Source of the DNA: Chaenocephalus aceratus
Lineage: Eukaryota; Chordata; Actinopteri; Perciformes; Channichthyidae
NCBI GenBank assembly: GCA_023974075.1
Contig: CM043801.1
Location: 18,160,281 to 18,224,280 of the forward strand
Reading direction: 5' to 3'
Length of the DNA stretch: 64,000 bases
Every line of letters begins with the position of its first letter. The stretch's first letter is position 1. Positions 37,177 to 49,214 of the stretch are shown piece by piece. The notes beneath the pieces are model-generated. The model was not told the DNA's origin and made no database searches. It saw only the letters and a program-made list of their open reading frames with translations. Position numbers and translations under genes: made by a program.

Positions 37177-37287
37177 TTAAACCTTCTGAACCTACACGAT
37201 TATTTGCCAGGTTGATCCTCAAAATAAAACATGAATCAAAAAACAAAAACAAAGTAATGATACCTTTAAAATATGATATCTAAATAC

Positions 37288-37399
37288 CTGCAAAATGCTG
37301 TCGTAGATTTTGCCCTCTGTAACAGATGCCTTGTAAAGTGGCTCCCGAAACACAGGGCTGAACTCATTGACGTCATCCACCTGGATGTGAACCACCGCC
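37288..37399 (-). CDS. clstn2: clstn2 exon 4: junction of cadherin repeats 1 and 2
   Basis: A 112-nt exon between acceptor CTCTCAG and donor GTATTTAG. Its first G completes the Lys codon left open by exon 3, then 37 codons follow and it ends in phase 0. The peptide reads AVVHIQVDDVNEFSPVF, then a PLYKASVTEGKIYDSILQ segment. The DVNEFSP stretch is the calsyntenin version of the cadherin inter-repeat calcium motif, and TEGK-YDSIL starts the second repeat. The donor has T at +4 instead of the usual A or G region, so it is weaker than the donors of exons 5, 7 and 8. A MITE-like element (36711-37176) lies about 110 bp downstream in the following intron. Confidence 0.95.
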
Positions 37400-38067
37400 C
37401 TGAGAGGAGAGGAGGGAAGCGTGTGGAAGAAAGTGCAGAGGAAATGATTGATGGATTAAAGGAAAAAGAAGGATGCAGGGAAAGAAGAGATGGATGGAGG
37501 GAGGGAGAGAGGAGACAGGGACAAATCTCTCCAAGTCATTAGAGTTGAAGACAATTAATAAGGGACCTAAGGTACTGTTTTATCTTGAGAACAGTGGTTA
37601 GTTGAAGGCAGAGCAATGTGAGAGGAAAACAGTTCCTATGCTTGTAGGGAAAATAGATTATATTCCTGAAAATCAGGATTTGAAGAGTTACCTCTTGATC
37701 ATACGGCATTTTCTTTTGTGAAATGGGTTCAAATTATCATCATGTCAATCAAACTTTTATTTAACAGGCATGTTTAATGGAAAAAAAGTCGGGTTGTTAT
37801 TGAAGGTTCCTTCTAACTTTTTTCTTCACTTTCTTTTTAAGAAGCACATAAAAACACACTCATTTGCAGGTTGCAAACTTTAAACTCTAATAACATTTGT
37901 GCACTAAAGATTATAAGATGAAGCAATAATTTAGATCATATCATGAAATTCTCCTCCCCAGTGACCTTCTCTGACAACAACTCGCGGTGTATCTGGAGAA
38001 TCACATCTGGCTAATTAATGACATTAGCTTAATGAGGCCTATTTAGAATGTCATGCCACGATAATGT

Positions 38068-38147
<80 letters not shown>

Positions 38148-38174
38148 CACACACCACCACCACACCACACCACA

Positions 38175-38207
<33 letters not shown>

Positions 38208-38256
38208 ACACCACACACAACACACCACACACACACACACACACACACACACAACA

Positions 38257-38298
<42 letters not shown>

Positions 38299-39748
38299 TG
38301 TCATCCATCATCCACTGGTGAAATTCATCACAGATTCCTGAGCAGATAACCTCTTCCCTCTCTCCCCCTTTCTCCTAGTACTAAGTATGGAGAAGCTTAT
38401 TTTTCCAGCTCCTTTGTGTCTGACTGAAAGTCCACAGGGTTTGGATTTGCTGCTGTCTATGCCCCATTCTACCTGTCTGTCAATCTCACAAGGAACTGCC
38501 ACACACACATACTGTATGGATAGTATACACATAATATATATGGGCCATTCGGGGGACATATCCTGAGAGCAGAGCTGTACGTTTTAAGCATGTCACTGCT
38601 GCCGTGCTCAGAGATCTTGAAAATATATACCAGAAAAGAAAGCAGAGAATGTAGAAGAAAAGGTAAAGAAATATCCATTGATAAGGTGTTTTTCTTCATT
38701 ACCTTTAGCTTGTGAATGCACAATATATACATGTAAGGGAAGGCTATGGAATGTAATTTTTTATATTTCAAGACACCAAGACATGTCTGAAGTGCTACAG
38801 CAGGACTAGGTTACAACAAAAAACAAAAAGAGATTCTGGAAAGAAAATAATGCACACTCCCAACTCAGACCCATCATGCACGGGACCTATAAAACCACAG
38901 GTGGGCGGTTCACTTCTGGCCTCTGCAGTTGTGTCAAAAAAGTTCAGATCCATTTAAGTCATGCAAAAAACTTGAGGGGGTAATCAACCATTACATATTT
39001 GTCAGTTGATTTCAGTCATTAAAATCGTCATTTGTATTAATTGGGTAGGAAAGATAATCAGTTATAATGTATAATGTGTCCTGTTTTGTAATTTTTATGT
39101 AAGCTTTCAATAAACAGAAAGAGGTTTTTTTGCATCATTCATTTTTAGAGTAGTATTTCCTAGTGATGTTATAAATGTTTCTTGCTGTTAGTGATGGTGA
39201 GACTTAACATATTAAAGTTTTCTCTGTTTTTCATGTTCGAGACTTTGTTGAGGCATATGACTCTTTTGTGCAAGCTGCCTTTGTTACTTTGATGTTCATA
39301 TTTGTTTGTCAGTCATGTGTCATTGTCCGCCCACTTTAAATCGATTTACATTGACAGCCAAACAAGCAAATAATGGGAAGATAAATAATAATAAGCAGTA
39401 TGACAGATTTGATACAGCGTCTAAACAATTACCATTTTTCATAGCTGAGTTATACAGCAGCATTAAAAAAGGTCTTCAGAGATGTAAACATGTCAGATAG
39501 TCGGGGGTTGCTGGAGTCACAAATTATGTGAACGTGAGTTGTTTAACTGTTATAAAAGATTGAAATATGTCACAATTGTAAACCCACTAATAAATTGTCA
39601 GAATTTTCTGTCAGTGTTATCTTTTCAAGGAAGATCCCACATCTGGGCAGAAAAAACACGCAAGAAAGCATGTTGGACTAAAAAAGTGCCTTAATGACAG
39701 CTGAAACAAATACCCCCACATCACATGGACAGATATTCGTCAACTCAC
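37400..39748 (-). other. clstn2 intron 3
   Basis: A 2.3-kb intron with a GA-rich patch at 37400-37520 and a compound (CGCA)n/(CA)n microsatellite at 38068-38297. The rest, including 38300-39748, shows no recognisable feature. Confidence 0.85.
38068..38297. repeat. compound (CGCA)20/(CA)n microsatellite
   Basis: About 20 CGCA units (38068-38147), then CA with CCACA and CAACA interruptions to 38297. The first part strictly alternates purine and pyrimidine. Confidence 0.97.
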
Positions 39749-39944
39749 TTGTGGGATTTCTTCCAGTCGGCTCCGCTGGGCCCCGCCCCACAGTCGTAGG
39801 CCTGGATGATGAAGGTGTACTCTTTCTGGCTCTCACAGTCCACCGGGCTGCTGGCCTGCAGGACTCCCTCTCCTGATGTGCGATTCAACACCACAGCCTC
39901 GAAGGGAGCATCCTGACCATAAATCTTAAAGGAGCAAATCTCCC
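39749..39944 (-). CDS. clstn2: clstn2 exon 3: first cadherin repeat (partial gene)
   Basis: First visible coding exon of a calsyntenin gene, a type I synaptic membrane protein of the cadherin superfamily. The 196-nt exon follows TTTTTAG and ends before GTGAGT. It starts with the last two bases of a Gly codon and ends with the first two of a Lys codon, which exon 4 completes. The translation contains GEICSFKIYGQDAPFE, LNRTSGEG, a CE-QKEYTFIIQAYDCG stretch and ends KKSHK. These are calsyntenin signatures of cadherin repeat 1. N-R-T is a potential N-glycosylation site. From remembered family sequences, the whole set of exons is closer to calsyntenin-2 than to -1 or -3; this paralogue call is knowledge-based, not computed. 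Exons 1 and 2 (signal peptide and N-terminus) were not found to the right and should lie outside the window. Confidence 0.95.
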
Positions 39945-40685
39945 CTAAAAAGACAAGGAAATATCCACATGAAAATGGTGTGCTCTTTTACAGTACATTT
40001 ACACAATAAAAGAAATCAACACAGCTATTGCAGTATTTAAGACAGTATCTCCATGAATTCAACATTTCTGAAGGATTTATTTTATTTATTTTGGCAGAGG
40101 ATAGTAGTTTGTGTATCAGTTGAACATATGAAATATCCCTTGTCTTTATCCGAGAGAAAACAAACCATGAATCTAACAGGCTCCAACAAGCCTGTTCGCC
40201 AACAGAGGCTGAAATGTAACTCAGCATGAGGCATATGATTATGAATGACAGACGTTGAGGATGCTAAATATAGAGGCATTAGGCACGACAACTATCAAGC
40301 TAAAGTGCACTAAGAGAACAGTAACCATAGGAAAAACGATACACTGCCAAGCTCTAACATTGATATATAACAATAACTTGTTACGGGTGTACGCAGCGTG
40401 AACAAATAAATAAAGACAAAGAGAATATGGATAAGAGAAAGAAAACAGATGTAAAGGAGCCACTGTTGTACATCATAGCTGTGGTGATAAGATATAGGAG
40501 ATTGTGTGTGTTTCTGATTATTTGCTGATAGAATACATGTTTAATCAAATGTTACTGTTACTTTAAACCCTTGTATTTGTATGGATTTGATTGGCTGCCA
40601 TTGTTTCTGTTGTTCTGAAAGGGAACCCAAGATTATCTTTCACGACTGTTGTAGTCAAACTATTTTATAGTGACATGACATAGTA

Positions 40686-41450
40686 GATATGGTTTCCGCT
40701 AGGATTTTTTCTCGCCGGTCAAATGTCCCGGGCAGAATGTATTTTTACCAGACAAATTTGAAACTTACCGGTCATATTTCAATAATAATAATAAGAGTTG
40801 TGTAGCAGAGTTTCCGTTAGCAGGTAATTACCGGACTATGAGCAGATATGCTGATGTTTAAAACTCAGTTAATGGGGCTAATTTTTATATTGCTTCAGTT
40901 TATAGTCGTAACAGATAGAAAAATTCAGATTCATTTTCAATTAATTATTCCACAAACAACAAACAACATAAGTATTACATTCAAAAAACTACTTGTAGTA
41001 GACAACGTACATTATTCAAAAGTTTACATCAACTTTGAATAATAACACGGGAGAAACGGATCCTCTCTTTTCCCCTCTCCCTCCCTCTCCTGACAGCCCG
41101 TCAGTTTCTCATGCAGCTCCTGCAGCTCGCTAAACAGAGGGCGGGGCTTCAGGTGATTATGCAGAGCTGGGAGTCTCGTCAGACTCAGCAGCTGATCTCT
41201 CTCTCACGTCCGGTTACACTTCACTCGCGTTTATGTCCATATCGATCAGATCCAGCTCTCCTGATCGGCCTTTATAGAGAGCACCGATCAAATTATTAAG
41301 AGTGAATATCGGCCGATAATGATCGGCGGCCGATCTATCGGAGCATCCCTAATTATTACCAGACATTTTGACCGGCAGGTTTTGAATTTACCGGTTTTGA
41401 ATACATTTTACCAGCTAAAAAACGGTAATTACCGACTAACGGAAACCCTG
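40686..41450. mobile_element. hAT-like element(s), nested and truncated
   Basis: The right end GGTAATTACCGACTAACGGAAACCCTG (in pieces: CGGTAATTACCG and CTAACGGAAACCCTG, to 41450) is inverted relative to CAGAGTTTCCGTTAG plus GGTAATTACCGG at 40806-40835. A third related end, GGTTTCCGCTAGG, is at 40692. Inside lies a different repeat with CGATCTATCGGAGCATCCCT ending near 41350, a hAT-type terminus known from fish. No transposase frame is present. The 8-bp flanks do not form an obvious duplication. Confidence 0.55.
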
Positions 41451-42804
41451 ATTAGTTATCTTTATAGTAATTATTCAGTGTAGGCAGCCCTTATGAGCAA
41501 TCATAAGAAAAGAATAGAATAGAAGCATCTCCAATTACTGGACTCTCTTCATTCACAGATTTTTCATTCATCACATTGCTGGTAAAGTTATTTTTTTATT
41601 TTGCTTTGTTTGTTCCACCCTTTATGGTACCCTGTAATTTTTTCAAACACAGCAGTAGCTACCAGATAATTGAGGCTGAATCAAATAGGGGTAGTGAAGT
41701 AAAAAGTAACAATACACACTTTTTCTTGACAGCACAGCTATCACTCACATTTCAGTCCGAGTGTTATTTCTGGACAGTGATATTTGTCAGCATGAGTTGC
41801 TAATCAAAAAACACATATAACGCTCCAGAGGAGAAAGATAATTTCTCATGTATGTCAAACTGTGCCAGCTCAATAACAGAGGACATTTGTTGTGTCTCAG
41901 CATTGTGTTTTTCTTACGTGTGTGTGTTTCTGTGTGTAGATTTGTTTTGATTTGAGTTTTGAATCATCCGTGGGGTTTATCCCCTGCACAAGTGTTGTTT
42001 CAGGGATTTGGGAAATCTCCTTGCACAGGGAACAAAAGGCTGCAGCGCTTGACCCTGTGCTGGCTGATATCTCGCGCACAAAGGGGACACAGCGGGAACA
42101 AAAAAGCTCCGAGCTGGGATATTGCTTGCATGCTCAAACCCAGAGACCAAAACAAAGACAAAGTTCCCCTCGCTCCATTGGCTTCTTTCCGCTATCCCCC
42201 CGCATCTTCAGACAGATCCCACTGCCAGGCACACACTTCCATTTTCCCTCTTCCTTAAACCTGATTCAACTCAACATAATTGAAATAATGATGCCTCCAA
42301 GCCCAGTGGGCTAATGTTTGATCCCCAACCAATGTAATGATGCCAGGCCTTATATGTTCCCCCTTACGGTGTGAAGATGAAAAGGTACCTAATTGTGATG
42401 GACTGTATGGAAAAGAAATAATAAACCTTAAGGGGTATGGAAACAAGGCGATAAGCATGGCCTGAGCTGTCTGCAAATACAAACTGAGCAAATATTGCCA
42501 AGATGGGAACCAAGAGAGAGAAATGTACAGTGATTATACTGTAACATACTGCTGCATCCCTTATACATAACCCGCGTCGGGGTGGTTAGGGAGGGAAAGG
42601 CAACATGAAATCCATGTTTAGCTCATGTTGTGGCAAAATGTATTTTACACGGGATTGCATTTTACAAGAGACATAGAAGAGTCATGGAGAGAAGAAAGAT
42701 GGAGAGCACAAGGAAGGAGGGAGAGATGAGGGGGAATGCGATGTGCCAATGTATATGAAATAGAAGGACACCGAGGCAGACGGATTCCTACTGGCAGCAA
42801 TGTG

Positions 42805-42833
42805 ACACACACACACCCACACACACACACACA
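42805..42833. repeat. short (CA)n microsatellite
   Basis: AC with one CC interruption on the plus strand. Confidence 0.9.
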
Positions 42834-42989
42834 TGTTGGCTGCCTAACCCGGACCCCGACCCTAACCAAGGCGGCACCCTAAAAGAATGATTCCCCGCAC
42901 GGGGACCGCCAAGGGGTCCCCAGGGGGGAGGCGAGGCCCACAGTGACGAGGAAACGAGGGAGGTCCCCACAAGTAGATTAATGCTGAGG

Positions 42990-43005
42990 CCACACACACA
43001 CCAAC

Positions 43006-43071
<66 letters not shown>

Positions 43072-43072
43072 C

Positions 43073-43117
<45 letters not shown>

Positions 43118-43177
43118 ACACACACCACACACACACCACAAACACACACACACACACACACACCACACACACACCAC
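42990..43177. repeat. interrupted (CA)n microsatellite
   Basis: About 188 bp of CA with CCA, CAA and CCC interruptions, in intron 2. Confidence 0.97.
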
Positions 43178-45532
43178 CTTATTTAGCTCCCCAGCAGCCC
43201 CAACCAGAGGGAATGCTATACTTTGTGGTGATGGACAGTGAAGCCTAATCTTTTGGCCTTATACAGTACATCACGAGGGAAATGGGTCGCTTTCTAGTAA
43301 ACATCATAGATTTTTGCTCCTGGGCCTCGTGCCATGGCACATTGAGAGTGAGGTGGAAGAGTCAGCAAAAAATTATTTGATAATAACATTCATCTGAAAT
43401 ACTCCACAGAAAGCTTGAGCGGCATAACCTGCATCGATGGAAAATGTCAACCTGTCAGGGAACATGTATTTCACGGGATGTTAAATTGCATATATAATGG
43501 GAAAGGACATGATGAATAAAGTTAATGAGAAAATGAAGCCCCACAAAATAACACGTTGTCACAAGGAGCCGAAACAAATGTGTCCATTCCTACCGTAAGT
43601 AACAGCAGTTGACAGAGCATTTAATTTCTACAAGTTATTCTTTCATATTGTTGGATTTAACAGTTGCTTACGCATCATTTTTGAAATCCATGGCTTCTTT
43701 TTGAAGGGTGGAAAAATTACTGAATCAGATTTACATATTTCCCTAAAATAATTTTATCTTACTCCGTATACTTTCATTTGTATAACTTGGTTGTTGTAAT
43801 TTCTCTTACTCTATGTTTGTGTTCCTGTTTGTATTGATTAAAGCAATGATGATACTTGTGTACCACTTATTAGACATTTTTTCAGTTTTCAACACTTCTT
43901 TCAAAAAACAACTAAGACTAATTATGTATAGAAGGTATTTTTAAGTGATTTAAGAAAAACAATGTCATACCAGATTTTCTAACACAGCAGCAAAAGCACC
44001 ATTGTGGCCAATAACAATAGAACAATCACAAACCAATACTACATCAAGTATTTCTCCTGAAGTGTGACTAAGACAGGGAAAAGTTTGGATTCACATGGGT
44101 TTAAAACAACCTGCGGCCCTTTGTTGCAAGTCGTCCGCTCTCTCTAACACACTGATGCCCGTCTTTGGCTTAACCCTAGAAAGAAAAAAACTGCAAAACA
44201 ATTAACTTTAAAATAAAAACAAAAACTTGTGGCTCTGTCATGCAATTGTGTGAATTTCACAATCAGTACCGAAATGTAATGTACCGGTTGTGATGAAAAC
44301 TTCTGATGCAGCAATGTAGAACCAATGTTCAGGAAAGGAATGGAAACTGGAACGTCTTTAGTCAATACACTGACATTTATTGAGAGACAAAACGGCCGGA
44401 GAGTTCACAAGGTATTCACAACTTTCCTCATGGGATCCCAAGCCAACTCTGAACCAAGGGAGACAGGAGCACAGATCTATACAGCAGAAAAGGAGGGAAC
44501 TAAGAGCCCGTCTTTTCTCTAATTAGTACCAGACATTTGGAACAAAAGCACCTCTGTTTTGCAACTCCTCATGTGCCCCAAAACCCCTCACCCACAGGAA
44601 AGGCAAAAGACCTTTTGACCTGTGTCTTCCTGAGAAGTTACACAGGAACATGAAAGAAAGACTGAGAATCTCTAAATACACAGATCGGATTAAAATATTC
44701 TTTTACAACCGGTGTTCAAAACAAATGAATGTAATTGAAGACAGCATCTGGCAGCTGCATATTGTTCCAAGATATGGATGGCATGCTGCGAAATGACTAA
44801 ACCATTACAGTAATCTGAACAAGGTGACAAAGGCATGAACAACTGAAATTAGAGGGTTGATTTGAGCAGCACGATGCAAAAGAAAGCCAACACTATAACT
44901 ACGACACCAACATGCTCATTAGCACAACTCAGTATACAGAAACAAAGACTAACCGGGAGCAGGAACTGTGGGTAAAACTGCTGTCTTCAACTGAGATTGT
45001 GGGCTATTCACCCACTGATGACAAGAAGACAATTATGTTAAATAGACAGGCTGCTTAAAGTTATTTGGGTTAAAGAAGAGGAACCATTTTCTATCATCAG
45101 CATGACAATTAAAGAATATGTGTCAGGCTGTCGAATAATGTGACCCAAGGAAATATGAGTGGAGACAAATTAGAGGCGAGGAATAAAGTGTTGAATTTAT
45201 ATCTGAAGCGACAAGTTAATACTTCACCAATTAGGGCGGAAGTGTCTGTCTTCTCTAGATTTTAAAAGTTAGCGATGTGATACATCACCTTGCATCGTGA
45301 TTTTGAATCTGTGACCTGCACTGTAACATTTAAGTAGTCACTTCCAAAGTACTGAAAGCCTCCGGTGAGCCCTCTTTCTCAGTGAAGCCTCGACAGAGAG
45401 GGAGTAAATTCAATCATGTTAATTCCTCGTCTTAATCAAATGCTGTTGTGACTCCATCTGTTGTGTCTGTGCCGTTTGTCTGTCTCTGTGTGGAGCATTA
45501 GACAGACATAAAAGCTTCAGTTTCAAGATTTC

Positions 45533-45534
<2 letters not shown>

Positions 45535-45602
<68 letters not shown>

Positions 45603-45611
45603 GTGTGTGTA
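45535..45611. repeat. (TG)38 microsatellite
   Basis: TG on the plus strand with a single TT interruption. Confidence 0.97.
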
Positions 45612-45944
45612 GGGAGCTGCAAGACCTTGATTAAAGTCCTGAGCAGAGTATCAGGCGGTATAAGCCCTGATTCCTTCACTCTCGTGCCTTCCGTTGTAAA
45701 CCCCCGCTCACCCTGCTCTAGTTTAATTATCACCGGATTACACTTAATCTGACCCACACACCCTACTGTAACTACACGTGCAACACATGCACACAATACA
45801 GCACAGATAACATATACTGTAAATAGAAATGAGAATTATTCTGAGGGTAAAGGGATGCAGTACAGTGCAGCTTTGCTCAATTTGTCTATACTAGAAGTAC
45901 AAATGTACAACTCTTTATGCAACATCCTCTTCTTTCCAGTAGTA

Positions 45945-46217
45945 TTACGAAAATATTATTTTCAACGAGCCTTCACAGTTTTTGTTTAAATAACTTAAAA
46001 ATATATTCAAAGATGTGCGGTCTAAAATGTCACCAGATCGTTGGGGCGTTTCATTGTAGACATAAGAGATTTCCACCGGACGCACCTTTACTCTAAAGAT
46101 TCCCGCGGCATATGGAGCACATGGCTGTGTCTGACTGAGCAAACAAGTGGACGTGTTATAAGTCTGCTCCGGCTTCAGAGCTTCAATCACTCCAGCTGTC
46201 GCCCGGAAGAAAGACAA
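45945..46217 (-). other. unassigned 91-codon open frame, possible pseudogene piece
   Basis: A minus-strand open frame in a GC-richer island (46030-46210) whose middle reads PYAAGIFRVKVRPVEISY and VYNETPQRSGDI, with several Cys and two NxT sites. It looks more protein-like than surrounding frames, but I recognise no family and no splice sites fit a clstn2 exon. It could be a fragment of a retrocopy or of a mobile element, or chance. Confidence 0.2.
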
Positions 46218-46679
46218 TTTACACTGTAGAACTTCTAAGAACTTCTCAAAGCTTCAACACTTAGTCCAGCCCATATGTTGACAAACTCACGCCTCAAACT
46301 GTGATTTAATGAACATTATGTTTGGGCTCCTGCCGTTCAAAGAACACAGAGTAAGCAGTTCTATAAGGTACCTGTACAGTCTAATCCAAGTCAATGCAAA
46401 CTTTACATACATACCTGAGACAGAATATTAAAAACAAATCTCTGTATCCAACAACAACACAACACATGCCTTAATCACACATAGGATTAAGTACAGGGTT
46501 ATGGTATTGGGTTGCTTTATGTTGAACCTAATTAAATCTAACTGAAATCACATATAATCATCCCTTTCTCCTGTTGAAAACCATGTGTATCTAAAGTGCA
46601 TATTTAATAATACATTTGTGTATATTACATTTATTAGTATTCTATTATCATCTTACTCTAATACCTCATGCATACCAAC

Positions 46680-47075
46680 GCAACTCCGGTTCAAGCTCCG
46701 TGCTAGAGCTTTTCAGGTTCAGAACCGGTTCTTCGGTTTAGCTCCGGCTTTTTTCACACCCCAGAGTCCGACTGGTGCTGCGTCATTGCGTCATCGTTTG
46801 CGTCATGACGTAACCGTTTGCGTGCCTGCTTCATAAAGCCAAACCGCGCGGAAACCCCTCACAGCTGACACCGACAACAACAACAATGGCCGATTGTGCT
46901 CCAGCTTCCTCTGTACCTCTTGTGTACAAACTGGATAAAACGCCGGCTTTTTGTTATTGTTCAAGAGTTGATCCCGGTGCTTTTGCTCTAGCCGGACAAT
47001 TTTTTGGTGCTTGAAACGAACCGGATTCCGGAAATAAGAGGCTGCTCCGCTGCGGTGTGAACAGGAAATAAAAGG
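46680..47075. repeat. GC-rich candidate DNA element
   Basis: A GC- and CpG-rich island in AT-rich intron, with recurrent ccggtt, aaccgg and aaccggttc words and a cluster of gcgtcat repeats at 46779-46810. The wording is reminiscent of fish MITEs, but no clean terminal inverted repeats or target duplication could be defined. Confidence 0.35.
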
Positions 47076-49143
47076 CACGGGAAAAAAGTATTTATCCAGT
47101 GATGTACTTTAGCTTTTCTCTATTCAGAAAGTTTTCATATAGGTCATGGCTGATTTCTTGCCTCTATCATAATAATAAGTAAAAATGAATTACTGTACAT
47201 ACTTACATTTCTAGTTTGTTTGAGGTGATATGTTTTAGCCCCAGCCTTTTCATCAAATATCTTGACCAAATCCTTACCAGTTGTTTAAAGGGTGGGAAAG
47301 CAACCATTAAAAAAACATAAATGGCGGAAATGTCTTACCTAATATTCAGTTATTTTGGTCAACATATATTTATAAAATGGCTATGTGGTCGGTTGGAGAC
47401 TCCATCATGTTCCTCATCTTCCCCAAAGGCTCTCTTCACTTTCTCCATAGCAGTCAATCCTTCCTTTCACAGCCCTGAGGTGCTGTCTACCCGCAGGGCT
47501 TGGTTTCAATTTAGACATCATTTTAAGTTTAGCCTCCATTTCATTTCCTGCAGCTATTTCCCGCAGCTCAGCTATCTGAGCTTTAAGAGACCTCCACAAA
47601 GATGGCACTTTTTGAAGCTTTTTTAGAATTATCATTTTAATCAGCTTGTGTCATACATTTTTCAGTTAGACGCTCTTTTTAATGATATCCTTCTCTCCCG
47701 ACTAAACAGAAGAAGGATGACCCTATGACACGAACATTTGTATCAGAAATCACTCATATCCAAGATATAACTATAAGCCAAAAGTAGAAAAGCTTAGAAG
47801 CAGGACCTGGCGAGATGTTACAGATCAGTGGTGGGATAAAGCTGTGTACAGATTTTTATCCAGCAGACCATGTGCAAAGTTGCCATTAATACACTTTAAT
47901 GTGTTAGACTGATTACATTTTTCAAAGATCTTGAAATCTTTAAAATCTTTTAGAGCCCACGGTGACATATGCAACGCTTCTTCTTTTAGCTTATTGTATT
48001 GGGTGTCAGACTACATACATTTTGGATTTATTCTTTTACAATTTTGATAAGATCCTCGGAATGGATGTTAACTTTTGTTTTTTTATGGCGAAACGTCGGG
48101 GTCTCTGGTAATTCTTCCCAATTTAATTATTCACAATCAGACATATGATCATCTTTTCCAATTTTACATCTACAAATATCCTAATTCTTTTATCCTAATT
48201 TGATGGTTTTGTTGGCAAATATGTCAGATTGTATGCTGATGAACTAACTAATGCATTGAGTGTGATATGTGATTTCTGTTTTGTATTTCAATAGTAATAA
48301 TTCAAAAGTATAACCAAAACTGAAGTATTATATATGACTTTCAGTTTTAAGGTGAAAGTGTATATGCACAAAAGTGTGGTAAGAATCTATGATAGATTGG
48401 TTCTTAACCTAGAGTCATTTAAAAATGTTAAAAATAATTAATTAGATTGGCTGAAAAAAGTTCTTCCTCTACTTTTGTATTTCTGTATTTGTGATTGAAG
48501 TTGGAAGAGGAGGAGGGGGTTGAAAACACATGAGAGTTCATGGCCTTTAACTAAGCTGTCTCCTATTTGCTTTAATAGGATTTTCTCTGTCTCAAGGTTG
48601 ACGAGGACACAGAGCGTTGGGCATGTCACTGGAGGATAAGTTGTCAATGTCAGTAATGCTTCTGCAGATTTGTCACTTGATGACATGTGTCTTTTTAAAT
48701 CTACTCTCAAAGTTTTCCTCAGCTACTTTCACACTAAAGTAACTTGAGAAAAGAAGATGGACATTGCAAGATGCAAAGTTATTTCTTATGACATCTTGAA
48801 AATATTTAGAAAATATCCATATGTCTATAGTACAACATAACCTGTGTAAAGTTCTGCATATGCACCCACATAATCTCCCACAAACAAAAGCCCCAACACA
48901 ATCCATATGGTATTGATTCAAAGCACCTCTTAACACATACTGTACACCTACACACAATATATAAAGTACGTCCTACAGTATAGCCAGCATTCAAATAATT
49001 CCTCAGATTTGAGCTGCAACAGGAAATAACCCATGAATTGCTCCGTGACTAAACCGACCGTCAAAAACACCAGCATCTACATTCCCACCTCCTCCCCCTC
49101 AGAAGACTCCAGAGTGAAAAGTGTTGCTGTATTCACAACGCAG

Positions 49144-49214
49144 TGGTGGTGTGTGTGGTGTGGGTGTGTGTGTTGGTGTGGGTGGGTGTGCTGTGGTGGT
49201 GTGCGTGTGCGTGC
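49144..49214. repeat. imperfect (TG)n microsatellite
   Basis: TG mixed with TGG units on the plus strand. Confidence 0.9.

Larger units (their letters stand above)
35365..37287 (-). other. clstn2 intron 4
   Basis: A 1.9-kb intron made mostly of transposon remains: a decayed reverse transcriptase (35430-36470) and a MITE-like element (36711-37176). Only short flanks next to the exons are unassigned. Confidence 0.85.

Noticed and set aside
41952..42314. 120-codon open frame in a GC-richer patch
   Set aside because: Two overlapping frames are equally open and neither resembles a protein family; perhaps a noncoding conserved patch.
47414..47635. Coiled-coil-like 73-codon frame (QIAELREIAAGNEMEAKLKM), considered as a LINE ORF1 piece
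   Set aside because: Short, isolated, with no adjoining LINE sequence or tail; not enough support to annotate.
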